Source: Paracyclopina nana (taxonomy: Eukaryota > Arthropoda > Copepoda > Cyclopoida > Cyclopettidae). From it: a stretch of 64,000 nt of DNA. The stretch lies in the NCBI GenBank assembly GCA_019096065.1, contig JAGUCH010000002.1:4724501-4788500 (forward strand), in the 5' to 3' direction. Of the stretch, positions 12,706 to 26,494 are shown one piece after another; the stretch's first letter is position 1; each line of letters opens with the position of its first letter. Both the position numbers and the translations under genes were made by a program. Under the pieces are notes generated by a model. That model worked only from the letters and a program-made list of their open reading frames with translations, was not told where the DNA came from and searched no databases.

Positions 12706-14958
12706 TTAAAATTTCAATTCAACTTTCAAGATCGAAGCTTTGCAGGCAATAAATAAACTTGATGTCGAAGAATCAAAACAGAGCCCGAGGGGCTGACCAT
12801 CCAATTTCACATTCAGTGCGCCGTGGCGAGCCATGGTGGGTCCAAACACTTCGATGGCATTGGCAGAGGACACCAAAATGTACCCGCTCTGGCAAACGGC
12901 AATTCCGGTGGGCTGATTTAAGTAATCGTTCTGAAAAGTTCGAGTGCCCCCATTGGCAAGATCCACGCAGAAAATCGCATTTTTCATCATGCTCGAGACG
13001 AGCACTTCGTTTTTCTCAGTTATGGCAAGAAATCGACATTTGGTTTCGTTATCATTCAAGAGGGTGCCCACGTTGAGAGGTATTCTATAAATTGACAGCT
13101 GGGTGAACTGGCGCTTCACAATTAAGTTACGTTACTTACTCCTTGCTGATGAAAGTCTCCCGAGACAATGCCCCTTTCAGATCGATCAAGACAAGGTTCA
13201 CTCCTGGCCCACTGATATCCAACGTTACCAAGTGAATGAGTTCATGGTACGAAACGACTGCCATGCCTCTATAATTACGGCCTTCGCCTGACAATATGGT
13301 GTCTCGGTAAGACCCATCTTCGGTGAAAATGTGGAATCCAGCATCATCAAGAATGACCAGGAAGTTTAAGCCATGACCGACAAAGAAAATATGCTTCAAC
13401 TTAGTGAATTTTCTATTGCCATTCATCTTGAGGACTCCCACGTAGGCCTCGTTCTTAAAAACACCCACCATGTTTGTATTCGAGCTGGCCACGAACAAAT
13501 GCTTCCTACCGAGAGCCAAGCTTGTAGGGATGAATGACGAGTCCACGCTTTGGAACTTGATAATTGAGCCGTTGACTTTGGGAGAAGAAGTCTGTCCAGT
13601 TAATATGGGCTCAAAAGCCAATAAGTTATCAGCGCTAGTTGTGCTATGCTTCAAAGTAGAGCCTGAATCATCAGTGCTGCTGTGAAAGTCACGCAGTCGG
13701 CCTGCGAGCTCTTCCTTACTCATCGTGCTAGTGGAAGAGGGTGGATCATTTGGAAGATCTTCTATCATTGGAGAGGCTTTCAAATTTCCCCCAGAAACTG
13801 GAGACGACAGCAAGGTTTCCTTCACTGACAACAGCTTTGCAATGGTGATGTCGTGCAAGTTCGGTTTCTTAGACAGCTTGGCAATCAAAGCTGGAGAAAC
13901 AGGAGGAGGCATGAGAAGTTCTTCTGACGTTGGGCAGTCCTTCGATAATTTTTGAGAGGGTGCCTCAGTGCCAATGGAAGGTTGCAGCTCGTCAGCGTCC
14001 ACTTCCAGAAGTCCAGCAATGGTGAGGTTATTGATATTTGGCTTAACACGAGGTTGCACAGCCTTCCATTCATCCTTAGATTGCCCATCAGCTTTCTCTT
14101 CAGGCTCGGGCTCATCGTGGTTTTCGATTGGTTTAGGCTCATCTGCGGGGCATGATTCTTCAACAGGCTTAGGTTCAGAGCAATTCAGCTTTAACGCAGC
14201 CTCAGGCCCAGCTTGAACTGACTTCCTTCTCAAATTGTACGCGTGCTTGGTCTTCACCTCATCGGCAGCCACGTGAGGTTTGCTTTCTTGTTGGGGCGAT
14301 GGTACCGGAACGAAGGTCTTCTTTTCTTCCTGGCGATCAGGGCGCTTTTCCACCTGGGGAAGGGAGTCTTCAATATTATTTGCCTTGACTGCCCCATTTG
14401 CAACTTTGGGTAGAGAGGCAAGAGGAGCCCTTTTTTCTTCGTTGACTTGGCCTATCTTCTTGGCATCATTCTCATAAGTTCGCTTAGGCTTGGAATTTCC
14501 GTCCTTTTTCCCAAACCTTGTGTGGAATGGTTTCTTTTTGAAACTATTTTCCCCATTGTTTGAAGGCTTCCGAGCAAAATCACCATACCCAATCTTATGA
14601 TGGAACTCCTTGAATCCTTGGGACAATCTGTCGCGCCTCTTAGTACTCCTGCTAATAATGAGAAGATGGCCAGTTGCAAACCTAAAATATTTTTTTACCT
14701 TGCTTCAGGTTGGTGGCTGAGGAATTGCTCAGGAGTTAGAGCCGCGCCCTCTCCGTAGTGAATAGGGTAATGAGGGAGAATATTCTTGGGCCCAGTAATA
14801 GCTATTGGGTCTGCTGACATAGCTCTTTGACGCGACGCTGGTTCTTGCGCTCGATTTTGCGGCAGTCCACCATTTTGATGGGCAGTGACATCCACTCTGT
14901 TTGGAAATATGTCATCCAAGATGTTTCGACTCAATGAGCACGCTAACTCGGCATCCAT
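12706..14958 (-). CDS. Unrecognised protein with C-terminal NHL-like beta-propeller
   Basis: Exons on the minus strand 14958-14699, 14648-13140 and 13084-12706, about 715 aa. I do not recognise a named family. Residues 1-90 have no clear domain. Residues 90-290 are basic, then Pro/Glu-rich and low complexity. A short motif occurs twice: NINNLTIAGLLEV near residue 291 and NLHDITIAKLLSV near 350. The last 260 residues show recurring blade-like strands such as LALGRKHLFVASSNTNMVGVF and GIAVCQSGYILVSSANAIEVF, typical of NHL or six-bladed propellers. No RING, B-box or coiled coil is present, so it is not a standard TRIM-NHL protein. It might be an RNA- or protein-binding scaffold; this is a guess from the fold only. 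Confidence 0.8.
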
Positions 14959-15740
14959 TTTTCAGTGCAAGGCGCCTCAAACTGAAGAATTAAATAGCTG
15001 AGACGCATCAGCTTACGAGCTTAACTGGTGAGCAAACTTATCATCTATGAGAAGTGAGAAATCGACGAAAGCCTGCCAAAACAGCCACAATAATATCAAC
15101 TTTTTATGGTTTCTCTACTGAAAGGCATGTACATCGACTTCATTCCATCAGAATGTATGATGTAAAAAATCAGCTTATATGCGCTGAATACATTCATTCT
15201 GAAGTGTGGATTAATCCGGATTCGACTATGGCGCTTGAATTCAAATTCTCACTTCTCAGTCGGAGTTCCCGGTCGGCTCTGTCGTCCACTTTTTAATGGA
15301 GCGAGCTACAAAAAAAGGAGTTCGCTGCTCTCGCATTCCCAACTTATTTTTGTTGTGCGGGAAATTGAAGTGTTGCTTATTGAGAATTCAAGCTGAAATT
15401 TGTCTGAGAACTCGCAATGATCTTAAATGACAGACGAAAGCTGTTCAATTGGATTGTCGAGCTGCAATTTTAGCTCAAAACTTTTAGCGTCGACCTCAAT
15501 TTAGAAGCTACTTCTCTCTCGCTTTCCCTGACAACAACAAAGTCATGGCTTCATTGATTAGACTGTAGAAACTTGCCTAGCAGGTTCCGATCTCTTGACA
15601 ACAGGCACTTTTTGGGCACAGTGGCGCTACCTTGCGATCAGGGATCCCATCCAGGACAATCGAGCCAACTTTCGCCTCCCATCCAGCTGAGGGCAGCCAT
15701 TGTAATCAAAAGTGCTGATAAAAGCCCGGAGCCACGAAGA
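14959..15740. other. Divergent promoter region of NHL-like gene and PRPS
   Basis: About 780 bp between divergent start codons. No TATA box close to either ATG and no coding capacity beyond short frames. An upstream non-coding exon of PRPS could lie here but cannot be called. Confidence 0.4.
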
Positions 15741-16866
<1,126 letters not shown>

Positions 16867-16987
16867 CAGAGAAGTTTAAAGAAAATTCAACGTAGTAAAG
16901 CCATACTGAAACACGAGCGTCATGAGCGATTTGTGTGGTCGATAGCAAGGTCATTCATGCACGCAATAATGTATTGTAGGCATTTCA

Positions 16988-17910
16988 TCATGTTGCACGG
17001 GGCAAAGAAAGCTTTTCGGTCACTTCCTTTTGAAGCGCTAAATGCTGCACAATTTCGCTTTCGTTGGTGAACATTGCTGTCGGAACTTTGAGGTCGCTGG
17101 TTCGGCTTTCTCTCTCGGAATACTCTCGCAAAAGATAGTTCTTGCTGAAATCGTGATAAAGACGTGTATCAAACACTCTGATGAGAGTGTTGTCAACCAG
17201 TAGGAAAAACCTCTGCAGAACGAAGAAGCCACTTGGCATAACTCTCTGCGAAAGAGTGGAATGGTATTAGACTTAATTCTTATAGTGTTTTTTTAAAAAA
17301 AAGATGATACTTACTACTTTAACCGTAAGTTTCGAAATACCATTGTCATCCAATTCGTCTTCGTATAGAACAACCTCATCGTAAAATTCAATTTTTTCTT
17401 GAATCTTCAGCCTCTCGTAGTCAATTTTTTCCTCAGTGATGCTAATATCAAATCCTGGCTTCTCCCCCTCATTGATGAGTGACCCACGATAGTTCATCGG
17501 GCTGAATGTCCAATCGTAGGGTTTGGCAATTTTGTTGATGTCTGCATGACCAGACCGTGCTTCAAGCCATTTTTCGGACATGGCTACTCGCGTCAGACCC
17601 TCATGAGGGTTAACCGTTTTCAAAGCTTCGATGGGATTGAATCGAATGCCTGCACCGAATTGTTCATGCTCCAGTATTAGTTCGTTCAGAGAAAACACCA
17701 TGTCTGGCAAGTGGGGAAGGCTCATCATACTACTGACACTGCAAATAAGTTCGTGAACTACCAACTTTAGTGCGGTCATTCTGCAACTTACGACTCTTCC
17801 TGTTCTTTCGTCATGATGTGGGACTTTGAAGTATGGAATGTCCAATCCCTGATAGAGTATCTTTTTCGCTCAATTTTCTTTGCACCAGAATTCTCAGGTG
17901 AAGCGGCCAT
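16988..17910 (-). CDS. TIPRL: TIP41-like protein, PP2A-family phosphatase regulator
   Basis: Minus-strand exons 17910-17792, 17738-17315 and 17245-16988; 266 aa against 272 in human. The start MAASPENSG lies in a short first exon that also codes DWTFHTSKSHIM, a typical TIPRL N-terminal element. Other family blocks are LPHLPDMVF, GAGIRFNPIEAL, KPYDWTF, EVVLYEDELDDNG and RVMPSGFFVLQRFFLLVD with TRLYHDFSKNYLLREYSERES. TIPRL binds and inhibits catalytic subunits of PP2A, PP4 and PP6 and links to TOR signalling. The gene is divergent from SMC5, with 661 bp between start codons. Confidence 0.95.
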
Positions 17911-18571
17911 TTTTTCTTGAGCAGAGGCAACAGAAATGTAAAAAATGTAGAATAATTCCTTGCGCTTTTAGATCTGCGCCGATGTGAACAAAAAGACAAT
18001 AACAAAGGAGGTCGTAATTTCAAGCCGATAAACGCTCACTTTTTCGACATCAAGCGAAATAAATTCCTCTTTCACCTAAATAAAAATTTTGAGCGGAGCC
18101 TTTGAAAATTAAATATTTTTGACTCGCAGCACTTTAGCGGTTTTTTCTAAAGTGCATTTTCTAAGGAGAAATATCGTGTTTTTCCATTTTTGTCTGCCTG
18201 ATATTTGTATAGCCGATTGAATTGTTGATTTAAGTGTTTCGTCCGAAACAAGCTTTGCGAAAAAGGCCTCGACATCGACATTATCATCGCCGTGCTAAAA
18301 AAGAACAGCGATATAAGTGCCATAATTGATTACATTTAGGATAGTAAAGCATCTGTACATACAATTTACTCCTCCGTTGGTTGTTTTGCAAGTTTTCTTT
18401 TTGGCAAAAAAAGCCAAAATATTCTCTGGTAGCTCCACAAGATTTGATGGGGCGGGAAATTTCTTGCTTCAAAGTTAAAAATAAAAAAATCGGGAACTTT
18501 TCAAGCTCCAACTTGAATCAAGTTTATATGAATTAGCGAGAAAAGTTATGTTAAAAATCTGATATCTCAAG
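17911..18571. other. Divergent promoter region of TIPRL and SMC5
   Basis: An AT-rich 661 bp region between two start codons. No TATA box in a convincing position, no repeats and no coding sequence recognised. Confidence 0.4.
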
Positions 18572-21500
18572 ATGGTGCGCTTAAAGACCGAGCAAAAGTT
18601 TGGCCACGGATCCGTGGTTAGCCTTCGATTGCGAGATTTCATGCAATTCACAGAAGTCGTGTTTCGTCCTGGTCCAACTTTGAATGTCGTTTTGGGACCG
18701 AACGGGGCTGGGAAATCGTCGATTGTCAACGCCATTGCTCTAGCTCTGGGGGCGAAAACTGCCGTCCTTGGCAGAGCGGACAAGGTCCAAGACTTCATTA
18801 GAACTGATTGTAACGAATCTGAGGTGGAAATCGAGCTATTCAATGCTGAAGCTAAGGACGCAAACTTCTTGATCCGGAGACAAATACTTAGGTACATTTT
18901 ATCACCTTCTCTGTCAACCACAAATTGAAGCATAACACTCACCATTTTAGGCCACCCTCAGATTATGAGGACAAAGCCTCTCAACAAGACACCAAAGAAA
19001 AGTCGGGCAGCAAGCAGAAGGCTTTTGTGAACTCAAAATGGTGGTTGAACGGACAATCAGTCAAAGAGAAAAGAGTTCATGAGCTCGTCAAGTCTCTCAA
19101 CATCCAAACTGACAACCTGGTTCAATTTCTACCTCAGGATAAGGTTCACGACTTTTCCAAGTTGAATCCCAAAGAGCTCCTTGTCAAAACTGTTGAAGCT
19201 GTCGGAGATATTCAACTCAAGTCTGACCACGAAGCGTAAGTTGTTTCCCAATGTTCTCATTAAACTTTTTAAGAAAATCACATTTGTTCAAGGCTGAAAA
19301 TGCTTCAGAGGAATCTTGGCGAAAATGAAGACAAGAGGAGCAAGAAAGAAGAAACTCTCAACAATTTGAGACGAACTGCGGAAGAGCTAGAGCCATTGGT
19401 AAAGAACCACGAAACCAAGAATCAGATACAAGCAAAATTGAAGCTATTAAGCCAGAGGAAGGAATGGTGTTTAGTCGATGAAACAAAGGAGGCTGCCAAT
19501 GAGCAACAGAAGTTGCGCAACGACATTTATCGCAAGCTCCAAGAACAAGCTGTTGAAGTAGATCCCTTGAAAGACAAGCTGAAGACTATCCTGCGCGTCA
19601 AAGGGAAGCTAGAAGCTGAGGAAAGGGAGCTTCGTTCCGCAGTCAGAGTGAAGCAGAGTGATGCCCTTAAGAAAACTGTTAAATTGGAGTCAACGCCTGA
19701 AGACTGCCTCAATTTGAAGGCTGATTTCGAGGCATTGCAGAAAGCAGAACGAGAGAAGGAAAAGCATTTGGAGCAATTGGAACATGAGCTAGAGGCGCTC
19801 AAAACTGAGTTCAAAAGGGTGGAAGAAAGTAGTGGAGAAAGGTCTGAAATGTTGGAGAGGAAATGCTCTAGTTTGAATGCCCGACAATCCGAGGTACAAA
19901 GGACCAAGAACGAACTTGAGGGAAAGTTACGACAATGGAAATACGAGCAGAAAAATTACGAGTCGAAGTTGCAACACTTGCGAGGTGAGCAACAACGGTT
20001 GAAGGATGTTCGAATGCAGAAAATCGAGGTGATGAAAAGCTCGTTATCTAATGGCCGTGATGCTGCTGAGGCCATTCTGTGGCTGGACAAAAATAGAGAC
20101 AAATTCCTCGGGCGGGTATATGATCCCATTTTGCTGTGCATTGACGTCCTCGATGCGAAAGAGAATGCAAAATATCTAGAAAACACTATTCCAGGTAAAT
20201 TATTATATCTAACGCACATGTTGTTCAGGGCAAGTGCTATGCCAGAATTTGCTGTTGTGCATTATATTTGCACTCTTAAAATTCCTAGCAATAACTGGCC
20301 ATTTTTTTCTAATCTTAGCTCGAGAATTGGTGGCATTTGCCGCCGAAAGTGCTGAGGACATGAACAGGTTAATCAAGCAATTTCGCGAAGTCATGAAACT
20401 TCGAGTTAATGTGGTTCAGGTTAATCCTGATGCTGAGAGGATGAGGTCTACGTCAGGAGGCAACTTGACAGTAGATGACAAGGAAAAATTTGGATTCAAG
20501 GGATTCGTCAATGATATGTTTTCATGTCCAGGCCCTATTAAGGCCTACCTATGCAAGTTGTACCAATTGCATAGCATTCCAGTTTTTGAAGAAAAAGCTG
20601 ACATGCATTTGGAAGAATTGGTACGGAAGTTTCGTGTCTTCTTCACTGGCAAGGCCAGACATTCGGTCACTGTGTCTGCCTATTCACGGGCAACTTCAAC
20701 GTCCAGCTCAGGAATCCAAGAAAAAAACTGGCTGCAAATTTCGTCGGATGAGGCTCGTATCCAAGAGAACGATAGAGAAATTGCCACTCATGAAGCCAAG
20801 ATTGAAGAGCTGAGAGCAAAATTCAAACATGACGAGCAGCTGTTCCGAGAAGCAAATGACACCCTCGAAGCCACTCGCAAGGTAGGTGATTCCAAAATTT
20901 ATCATCGCCCACTGTTGTTCTTAAAAAAAGCATCTTTGTAGGAATTGAAAGCTACCAAGGATGCGTTGAATCAAAAGAAAGTTTTGAAGGGCCGTTTAGA
21001 TGTGAAAGAAATGCAGGTGAATGAGGCACGCAAAAGCATGCGATCAGTTGACCTGAATAAGGAACATGTCAAGATGAAGAGGGCCATGGCTAAGCTCTGC
21101 GTGCAAAGTGCCATGTTGGCCAAGGAGCTGAAGGATTTGGTTCTTGACATGACCAAAAACCGTACGCGTATGGATTTGCTCCTTATTGAAATGAGCCCCT
21201 TGCACCGTCAGTCAGAGAAGCTCAGAACTGAACTCGAAGAGAAGAACCAAGAGGTTGATAGGCTTAAGCTGAGCCTTGGAGAGGAAGAGGAAAGCCTACG
21301 CTACTGCCAGGAAGCTTATGGCCGCCAGCTAAAAGCTGCCCAGAGCTTGTGCGAAGAGGAAAACTACAAAGGCTCTAACCCTCCCAAGTCATTGAGGAAG
21401 GCCTGGGCTGAAAGCGGAATAGACAAAATTAGCTCGGATGAGGCGGACATCCAAATTATGGAATGCGAAGGCGACCTCGAGAACATTGAGGATGTTGACT

Positions 21501-22138
21501 CGGATACGGTGAAAAAGTATTCGGATATCATTGCCGACATCGATCGGTTCGAAACTGAATTGGCCCAATGGGATGGTCAAGTCGAGCAGAATCGCAACGA
21601 TATTCAAACGATCCGTGAGCGTTGGCTGGTAAAATTAGAGGAGCTTGTCGAGCGCGTGAGCCAACAATTCTCACTCTTTTTTGATCAAATGGGCTTTGCT
21701 GGATGCGTGGAGCTCAACAAGGGCCAACACGAGGATGATTTCTCCAACTATGGGTTCGATGTGATGGTCAAGTTTCGTGACAAGTTGCCACTGCAAAGGC
21801 TGGACCCCTTCAAACAGTCTGGTGGGGAACGGTCCGTGTCTACAGCTTTGTACATGATGGCTTTGCAATCCATGACCAAAGTTCCCTTTCGATGTGTGGA
21901 TGAAATCAATCAGGGCATGGATGAGCGTAACGAGCGCAAAGTATTTGATTTGCTCATTGAAACGTCAGTGCGAGCCAATTCTGCGCAGTATTTCATGCTC
22001 ACCCCCAAATTACTGCCGGACTTGCATTATGAAAAAGGCGTGACTGTTCTGATTGTGCACAATGGGGCGGACATGTGCAAGCACGACAAGTGGGACATGA
22101 ACCGCTTCAAGGCCATTGCCAAGGCGAGGCGCAAGTAA
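18572..22138 (+). CDS. SMC5: Structural maintenance of chromosomes protein 5
   Basis: Exons 18572-18891, 18951-19235, 19293-20194, 20319-20881 and 20942-22138; about 1,088 aa, normal for SMC5. Walker A GPNGAGKSS is at residues 42-50. The SMC5-typical block NLVQFLPQDKVHDFSKLNPKELL follows, then a long coiled coil, a hinge near residues 480-580, and a second coiled coil. The C-terminal head has the ABC signature QSGGERS and the SMC5-specific Walker B FRCVDEINQGMD. SMC5 pairs with SMC6 in the SUMO-ligase-bearing complex that handles recombination intermediates and stalled forks. The head sequence excludes SMC1-4 and SMC6. The gene is intact. Confidence 0.97.
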
Positions 22139-23028
22139 TACTTAATCTGTGATTCAAATTTCAAGTGAAAATTGGGCATTTTCGTGATAACAACTGATCA
22201 ATAGAGTATAATCGAAAAGTTTGAGCTCAGCTTAAATTACCGTTAGTTGTGTTGCTTTCATGATTTCAGGTTGAGTTAGATAAGTCGGCGTATTAGCGTT
22301 AACTTATAGTTAGGTAACGACTGCAACAACGGCCCATTGTATTTTAATTGGCGATTGTTTCATGTTATTTTCGGCCCGAAGAGGGCCTAAATGGGTAATT
22401 AGGGTGCGCTGTTGATTTCCTAGAATACGTTGAATTTTACAATTGCTGCACCGGAATTCCAAATTGCTTGTATACATTAACTCCGTATCGGTTCGGATAA
22501 CAGACAATCGGCAAACTTGGCAATGTTTTTTTCTCTTTCAAGTCTTGCGATCCAGTTTGAGCTAACATTTTCAGTGCTGACGTGACCACACCAGATATGT
22601 TATGAAATTTGATGATGTTGGGAAACAATATAGTGTAAAGTACACACAGGCTATGTATCAAACGTATCTAAGACGAATCCAGTTTTTTGTAACAACTCTT
22701 CCATAGAAAATGCGCGTCACGAGAGCAAAAAACAAGCAAATGCCTATCATAGGCGTCTCGAAACTTTATTGCTCAAAGCTTAACAGTTGGCCCGGCTTTT
22801 TCACTTGACATGTGATGATGCTGTTATCGTAAATACGACCTTAGCAACTGCAGCAATGGTTCACTTGTATATGCGTTCAAATGTTTATCACCTTTTCGCA
22901 AAAGCTTAGTCTCGCTCTCGATTTTTGCATGGTCGGTCACAGGTTAATATGGCCCTTGGCCATGATTGTTGTATTGAGTTTTAGTTATTTTAAGTTTTTG
23001 TCTTGATTTTAAAAAGAGGTAAATGTAG
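22139..23028. other. Intergenic region before the CUB-peroxidase gene
   Basis: No gene is supported, but the first exon of the peroxidase gene, carrying its start codon and probable signal peptide, should lie near the right end. No single candidate ATG with a correctly phased donor could be chosen. Confidence 0.4.
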
Positions 23029-24952
23029 GTTTTGCCTTGTGTGAAGTGCGCTCATGGATTAGAGAGTTTGCCTGAGATCAACCCTGTTTGGATAACTAAA
23101 AGTGTTCACCCTATGAAACTTCACTGCGGGCAAATAATTGAAGATCCCCAGGGATTTCTCAAAATTGACCAAAAAAGACCTTTCCAGCTTAATTCCCCGA
23201 CCGATCTCCAAAATGAACGGTAATCGATATTTCACGCAAACTTGTTGTTTTAAAATATAATGTTTGCTTTCTTTTTTAGATGCAAAGTAAAGATTCGTGT
23301 GCCAGCATATGCAAATGTTTTTCTGTACCTTGAAACCTTTGACATCCCCCAAGAGAGTTCAAAATGTAATGGAAATTATCTAAGTGTGTCTTTAGGGCAA
23401 ATGAGTAGCAAACTATGCGGGTCACACTATCAGGGGAAATTGATTAAAATGTTATCACATGAGGATAAAATGTCCTGGATGGAAGTTTCCTATTCGACAA
23501 ATGGAAATAACGCCTTGATGAGTTCCGCTTTTAAGCTGCGCATCTTTTCGCAGTACGTCCCTGTTCATTCTCAAATGGGTACGTGTACGCGATAATTTAT
23601 TCTCACAGTGACATGAATTAACGTAAACTGTTTTGTTACAGCGTATAAAATTCCGTCTTGTGAAGACATCAGCTCAATGAGGGCCATAATCAGAGACATC
23701 TTAAACGCAAATAACCAATATTTGCTTCCAAAAGCCGTGAGACTGGGTATGAATAAAAAATGCTTGCGTGAGATCTTTCTAACTTCGCTCTTATGCAGGT
23801 TTTCATGACTGCATCGGAGGATGTGATGGATGCATTGATCCATTTCAGCCAGAACACTCAGGACTGGAAGAAATTACAAAGCCCTTGGATGATTCATATT
23901 TATGGAATGGCTTCAACCATATCGTTAGCCGAGCAGATTATTACGCCTTGGCGGCTGTGGTTGGTGCTGAACTGGGCCTTGACAATGCCGACCCATCGGA
24001 GTAATTTATCAATTTTAATTACAATCAGTTTTTCCTTTGTCCATGGAATGCTTTGATTGCCTGCAAAGCTTAGATGGCCACGGCTTGCGATTTTATTGTT
24101 GGCAAACGCACTTTTGGCTTTCAAATGCATATCAATTGCACCTGTTATTAAACAAGCACGTATAAATGCTTCTAGGTGTCCTAAGCTGTGCTTTGATCTC
24201 TATTGGGGGCGAACTGATGTGCCTGATTGCTCCAATATCCCGGCTAACTTTCCAGATCCGACTAAAAATGGAGAAGCTGCCTTCGAATACTTCAAAAGCT
24301 AATTTGGATTCGATATTCCTGAAGTCGTAGCTCTCATGGGAGCTCATACTTTGGGTGGAGCCCACAGAGAGCACTCAGGCTATGATGGGCCTTGGATTGA
24401 GGGTGAGGGTGAAGAAACAACTTTAGATGCCGACTATTATGCCCTCATGATTTCCAATGAAGTTGATTGGGAGAATAAGGTATACGTTTCTTTTTGAGAA
24501 AGAATGAAAATATATAGGTGCCATCGCCACAGAATGTTGAAAATCATCGCTACAAGCCAGCAAAGTGGCAGATGAACGGATTTAACGCTACCACTTCCAA
24601 AAAAGCTGGTTTCATGCTCAACACTGATTTTGGAATGTTGTACGACTTGAAGTTGGATGCTTTTGGGAAATTAACCTGCAAGTTGGATCACACATGCGGG
24701 CTTCGTAAATCTTGCCAGGTCAACGAATGTCAAAAAGGTCCTGGATTTGACTTGTCTGTAGAATACGCAAATGTAAGAGCCACTGTTTCAGATTGCTTAA
24801 AAAGAATGTGAGTCATTTTGAATTTGTAGAATTGCTCGTCATGGCTGGAAGACTTCAAGCCCATATATGAAAAAATGCTTACCAACGGTAACCCATTGGA
24901 AAATATGGCTGCAGCCAATTGTCCTAAATGTGGAACTTGCGATTGTATCTGA
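23029..24952 (+). pseudogene. Secreted CUB-domain plus plant-type haem peroxidase, with premature stop
   Basis: Exons read as 23029-23219, 23280-23578, 23642-23746, 23799-24000, 24176-24479, 24518-24772 and 24830-24952, all phase-consistent; the 5' exon with the start codon is not found. The N-terminal part resembles a CUB domain (LHCGQIIEDPQGF, LYLETFDIPQESSKC, LCGSH, FKLRIFSQYV). The rest is a plant/fungal-type peroxidase: distal helix RLGFHDCIGGCDGCIDPF, SRADYYALAAVVGAELG, and proximal helix VVALMGAHTLGGAH; the C terminus is Cys-rich. A TAA at 24300-24302 interrupts exon five, inside FEYFKS-stop-FGFDIPEVV just before the proximal His. It could be one AAA to TAA change, a null allele, a sequencing error or readthrough. 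Pseudogene is a cautious label because every other exon is intact. Confidence 0.72.
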
Positions 24953-25360
24953 CACAGATCTTAAAAATACAACACCTGCCATTTTCGAGGAGAACTTGCC
25001 TCTTTTGCCTCTATAAATGATCAAGGTCGTCTATAGTATTGCCCCAGTTTTGACGAAATGCACCTGGCTTATTATGCGTGTTTCCAATTTTCAATTATTG
25101 TTATGCAAGAAAATAAGTTCTATGATGCTCATTTTCCAATTTAATGTGACAGTGCTTCTAAAATGTACGTACGTCATGGAAAACTTGTTGTTTTGCTGCT
25201 TCTGGCAATTCGCCAGAGCCTTTAAGCTATAAATTGTACCCATAAAGGCGAGGACTTTTTTCACCATTAGCACAATTCCGGTCTTGCTCCATTAAATGAT
25301 GCGTCTGAACTTGGTCAATGCGCGTGCACGTCTCCATTGTGTAGCTTGAGGACCGGCCCC
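24953..25360. other. Intergenic spacer
   Basis: About 400 bp between the peroxidase stop and the DM9 gene promoter. No coding sequence or repeat recognised. Confidence 0.4.
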
Positions 25361-25367
25361 TATAAAA
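25361..25367 (+). promoter_or_regulatory. TATA box of the DM9-repeat gene
   Basis: TATAAAA preceded by a GC-rich GGCCCC, 73 bp before the ATG at 25434. A start site about 30 bp downstream would leave a 40-45 base leader. Position and flanks are typical of a strong inducible core promoter. Confidence 0.6.
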
Positions 25368-25433
25368 TCAGTACCGCGACAACTCCGAAGCAAACAACAC
25401 GTACAAGTAAAGAAATCATCCATAAACATCATC

Positions 25434-26339
25434 ATGTTGAATCTTCTCCTCATCACATCAACAATCGTTCTTAATGGTTAGTATTCTTTATTAACTGTAT
25501 TACATATATAGCTCTAATGCGCGTACGTGCCTTGAAAAATAAACGGTAATTATCGAAAATTCGCGAAGAGTCACTGCAAATAAATTGTAAATCTACGAAT
25601 AAAAACGTGCTTCCCGGAATTTGCTTGATTACTTTATGTGATTTCATAAATGTTGCGCATTACAATTCATCGTACTTTACAGCCAACCTAGTATTGTGCT
25701 TGGACTGGGTACCCGCAGCAAATGGAGTAATTCCAGCAAATTCTTTCACATACATCGCACCAAAAACCAGGAAGTCTCTCCACTTTTGCGAAGTTCGCGA
25801 ACCAGATACTGTAAGTTTTTTCCCCAATTCCATAAATGGAAACACGTTTGATAATCTGATTTTAATTAGGGCCGAATCCACACAGGAATGTTCGCAGAAG
25901 GTGAGAATGTCTGTGAGTTCGTGGACACAGAAACCAATGAAGTGGGTGTTTCTGCCGCATACGATGTAAGTGGGGGAACTCGTTATTGAAAGATATTGGC
26001 TGCGTCGTCATATCAACTCTTCACGCTGACAAATTTACAATATTTCCTTTTTAGATGCTGATTAAGCATCCAGGTGACAAGTTGGGTTGGGAATGGGCCT
26101 ACCACGGAGAGGTCCCTGCCAACGCCATTGCTTGCGAAGACACACACCTCGGAGGGAGCAATAACTGCTACCTTGGCGTATCAATGTACTCGGATGGCAT
26201 TTGCAAAGAAGCAATTGGCAAAATTGAAGCCGAGGAAGGAATGATCCACATGAGCGTCAACCGCGAAAGTCACATTTGTCCATTCTTCTTGTATCTCACT
26301 TTGGCACCAGGAGTAGACGGACCCCGACACAGGGTTTGA
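25434..26339 (+). CDS. Secreted DM9-repeat (DUF3421) protein
   Basis: Exons 25434-25476, 25683-25810, 25870-25965 and 26055-26339; 183 aa. The first exon codes a hydrophobic start, MLNLLLITSTIVLN, acting as signal peptide. Two DM9-type units are visible: WVPAANGVIPANSF near the N terminus and WAYHGEVPANAIACEDT in the last exon, each the Trp...(G)xxPxxA core of the repeat. Eight or more Cys suggest an extracellular disulphide-bonded protein. DM9 proteins in molluscs and arthropods include mannose-binding lectins and immune-induced proteins; a lectin role here is inference. It has a clear TATA box and converges on ELAC1. Confidence 0.8.
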
Positions 26340-26494
26340 GCCTTATTACATTTTACCTATTCTATGAGACAAATATTTGCCATTCATGCTACTTCATACA
26401 GGTAGTGCTAAAAAAGACTATAACTGTGAATACAATTTATATATTATTTTTAAGGAAAGCCATTATCACAACTTTTTCTTGTGGGAAAATAGCA

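Noticed and set aside
13089..13139. Alternative acceptor CACCCAG for the last exon of the NHL-like gene
   Set aside because: It joins exon 2 in the wrong phase; the acceptor ATAG at 13085 gives a continuous frame (SKE-IPLNVG).
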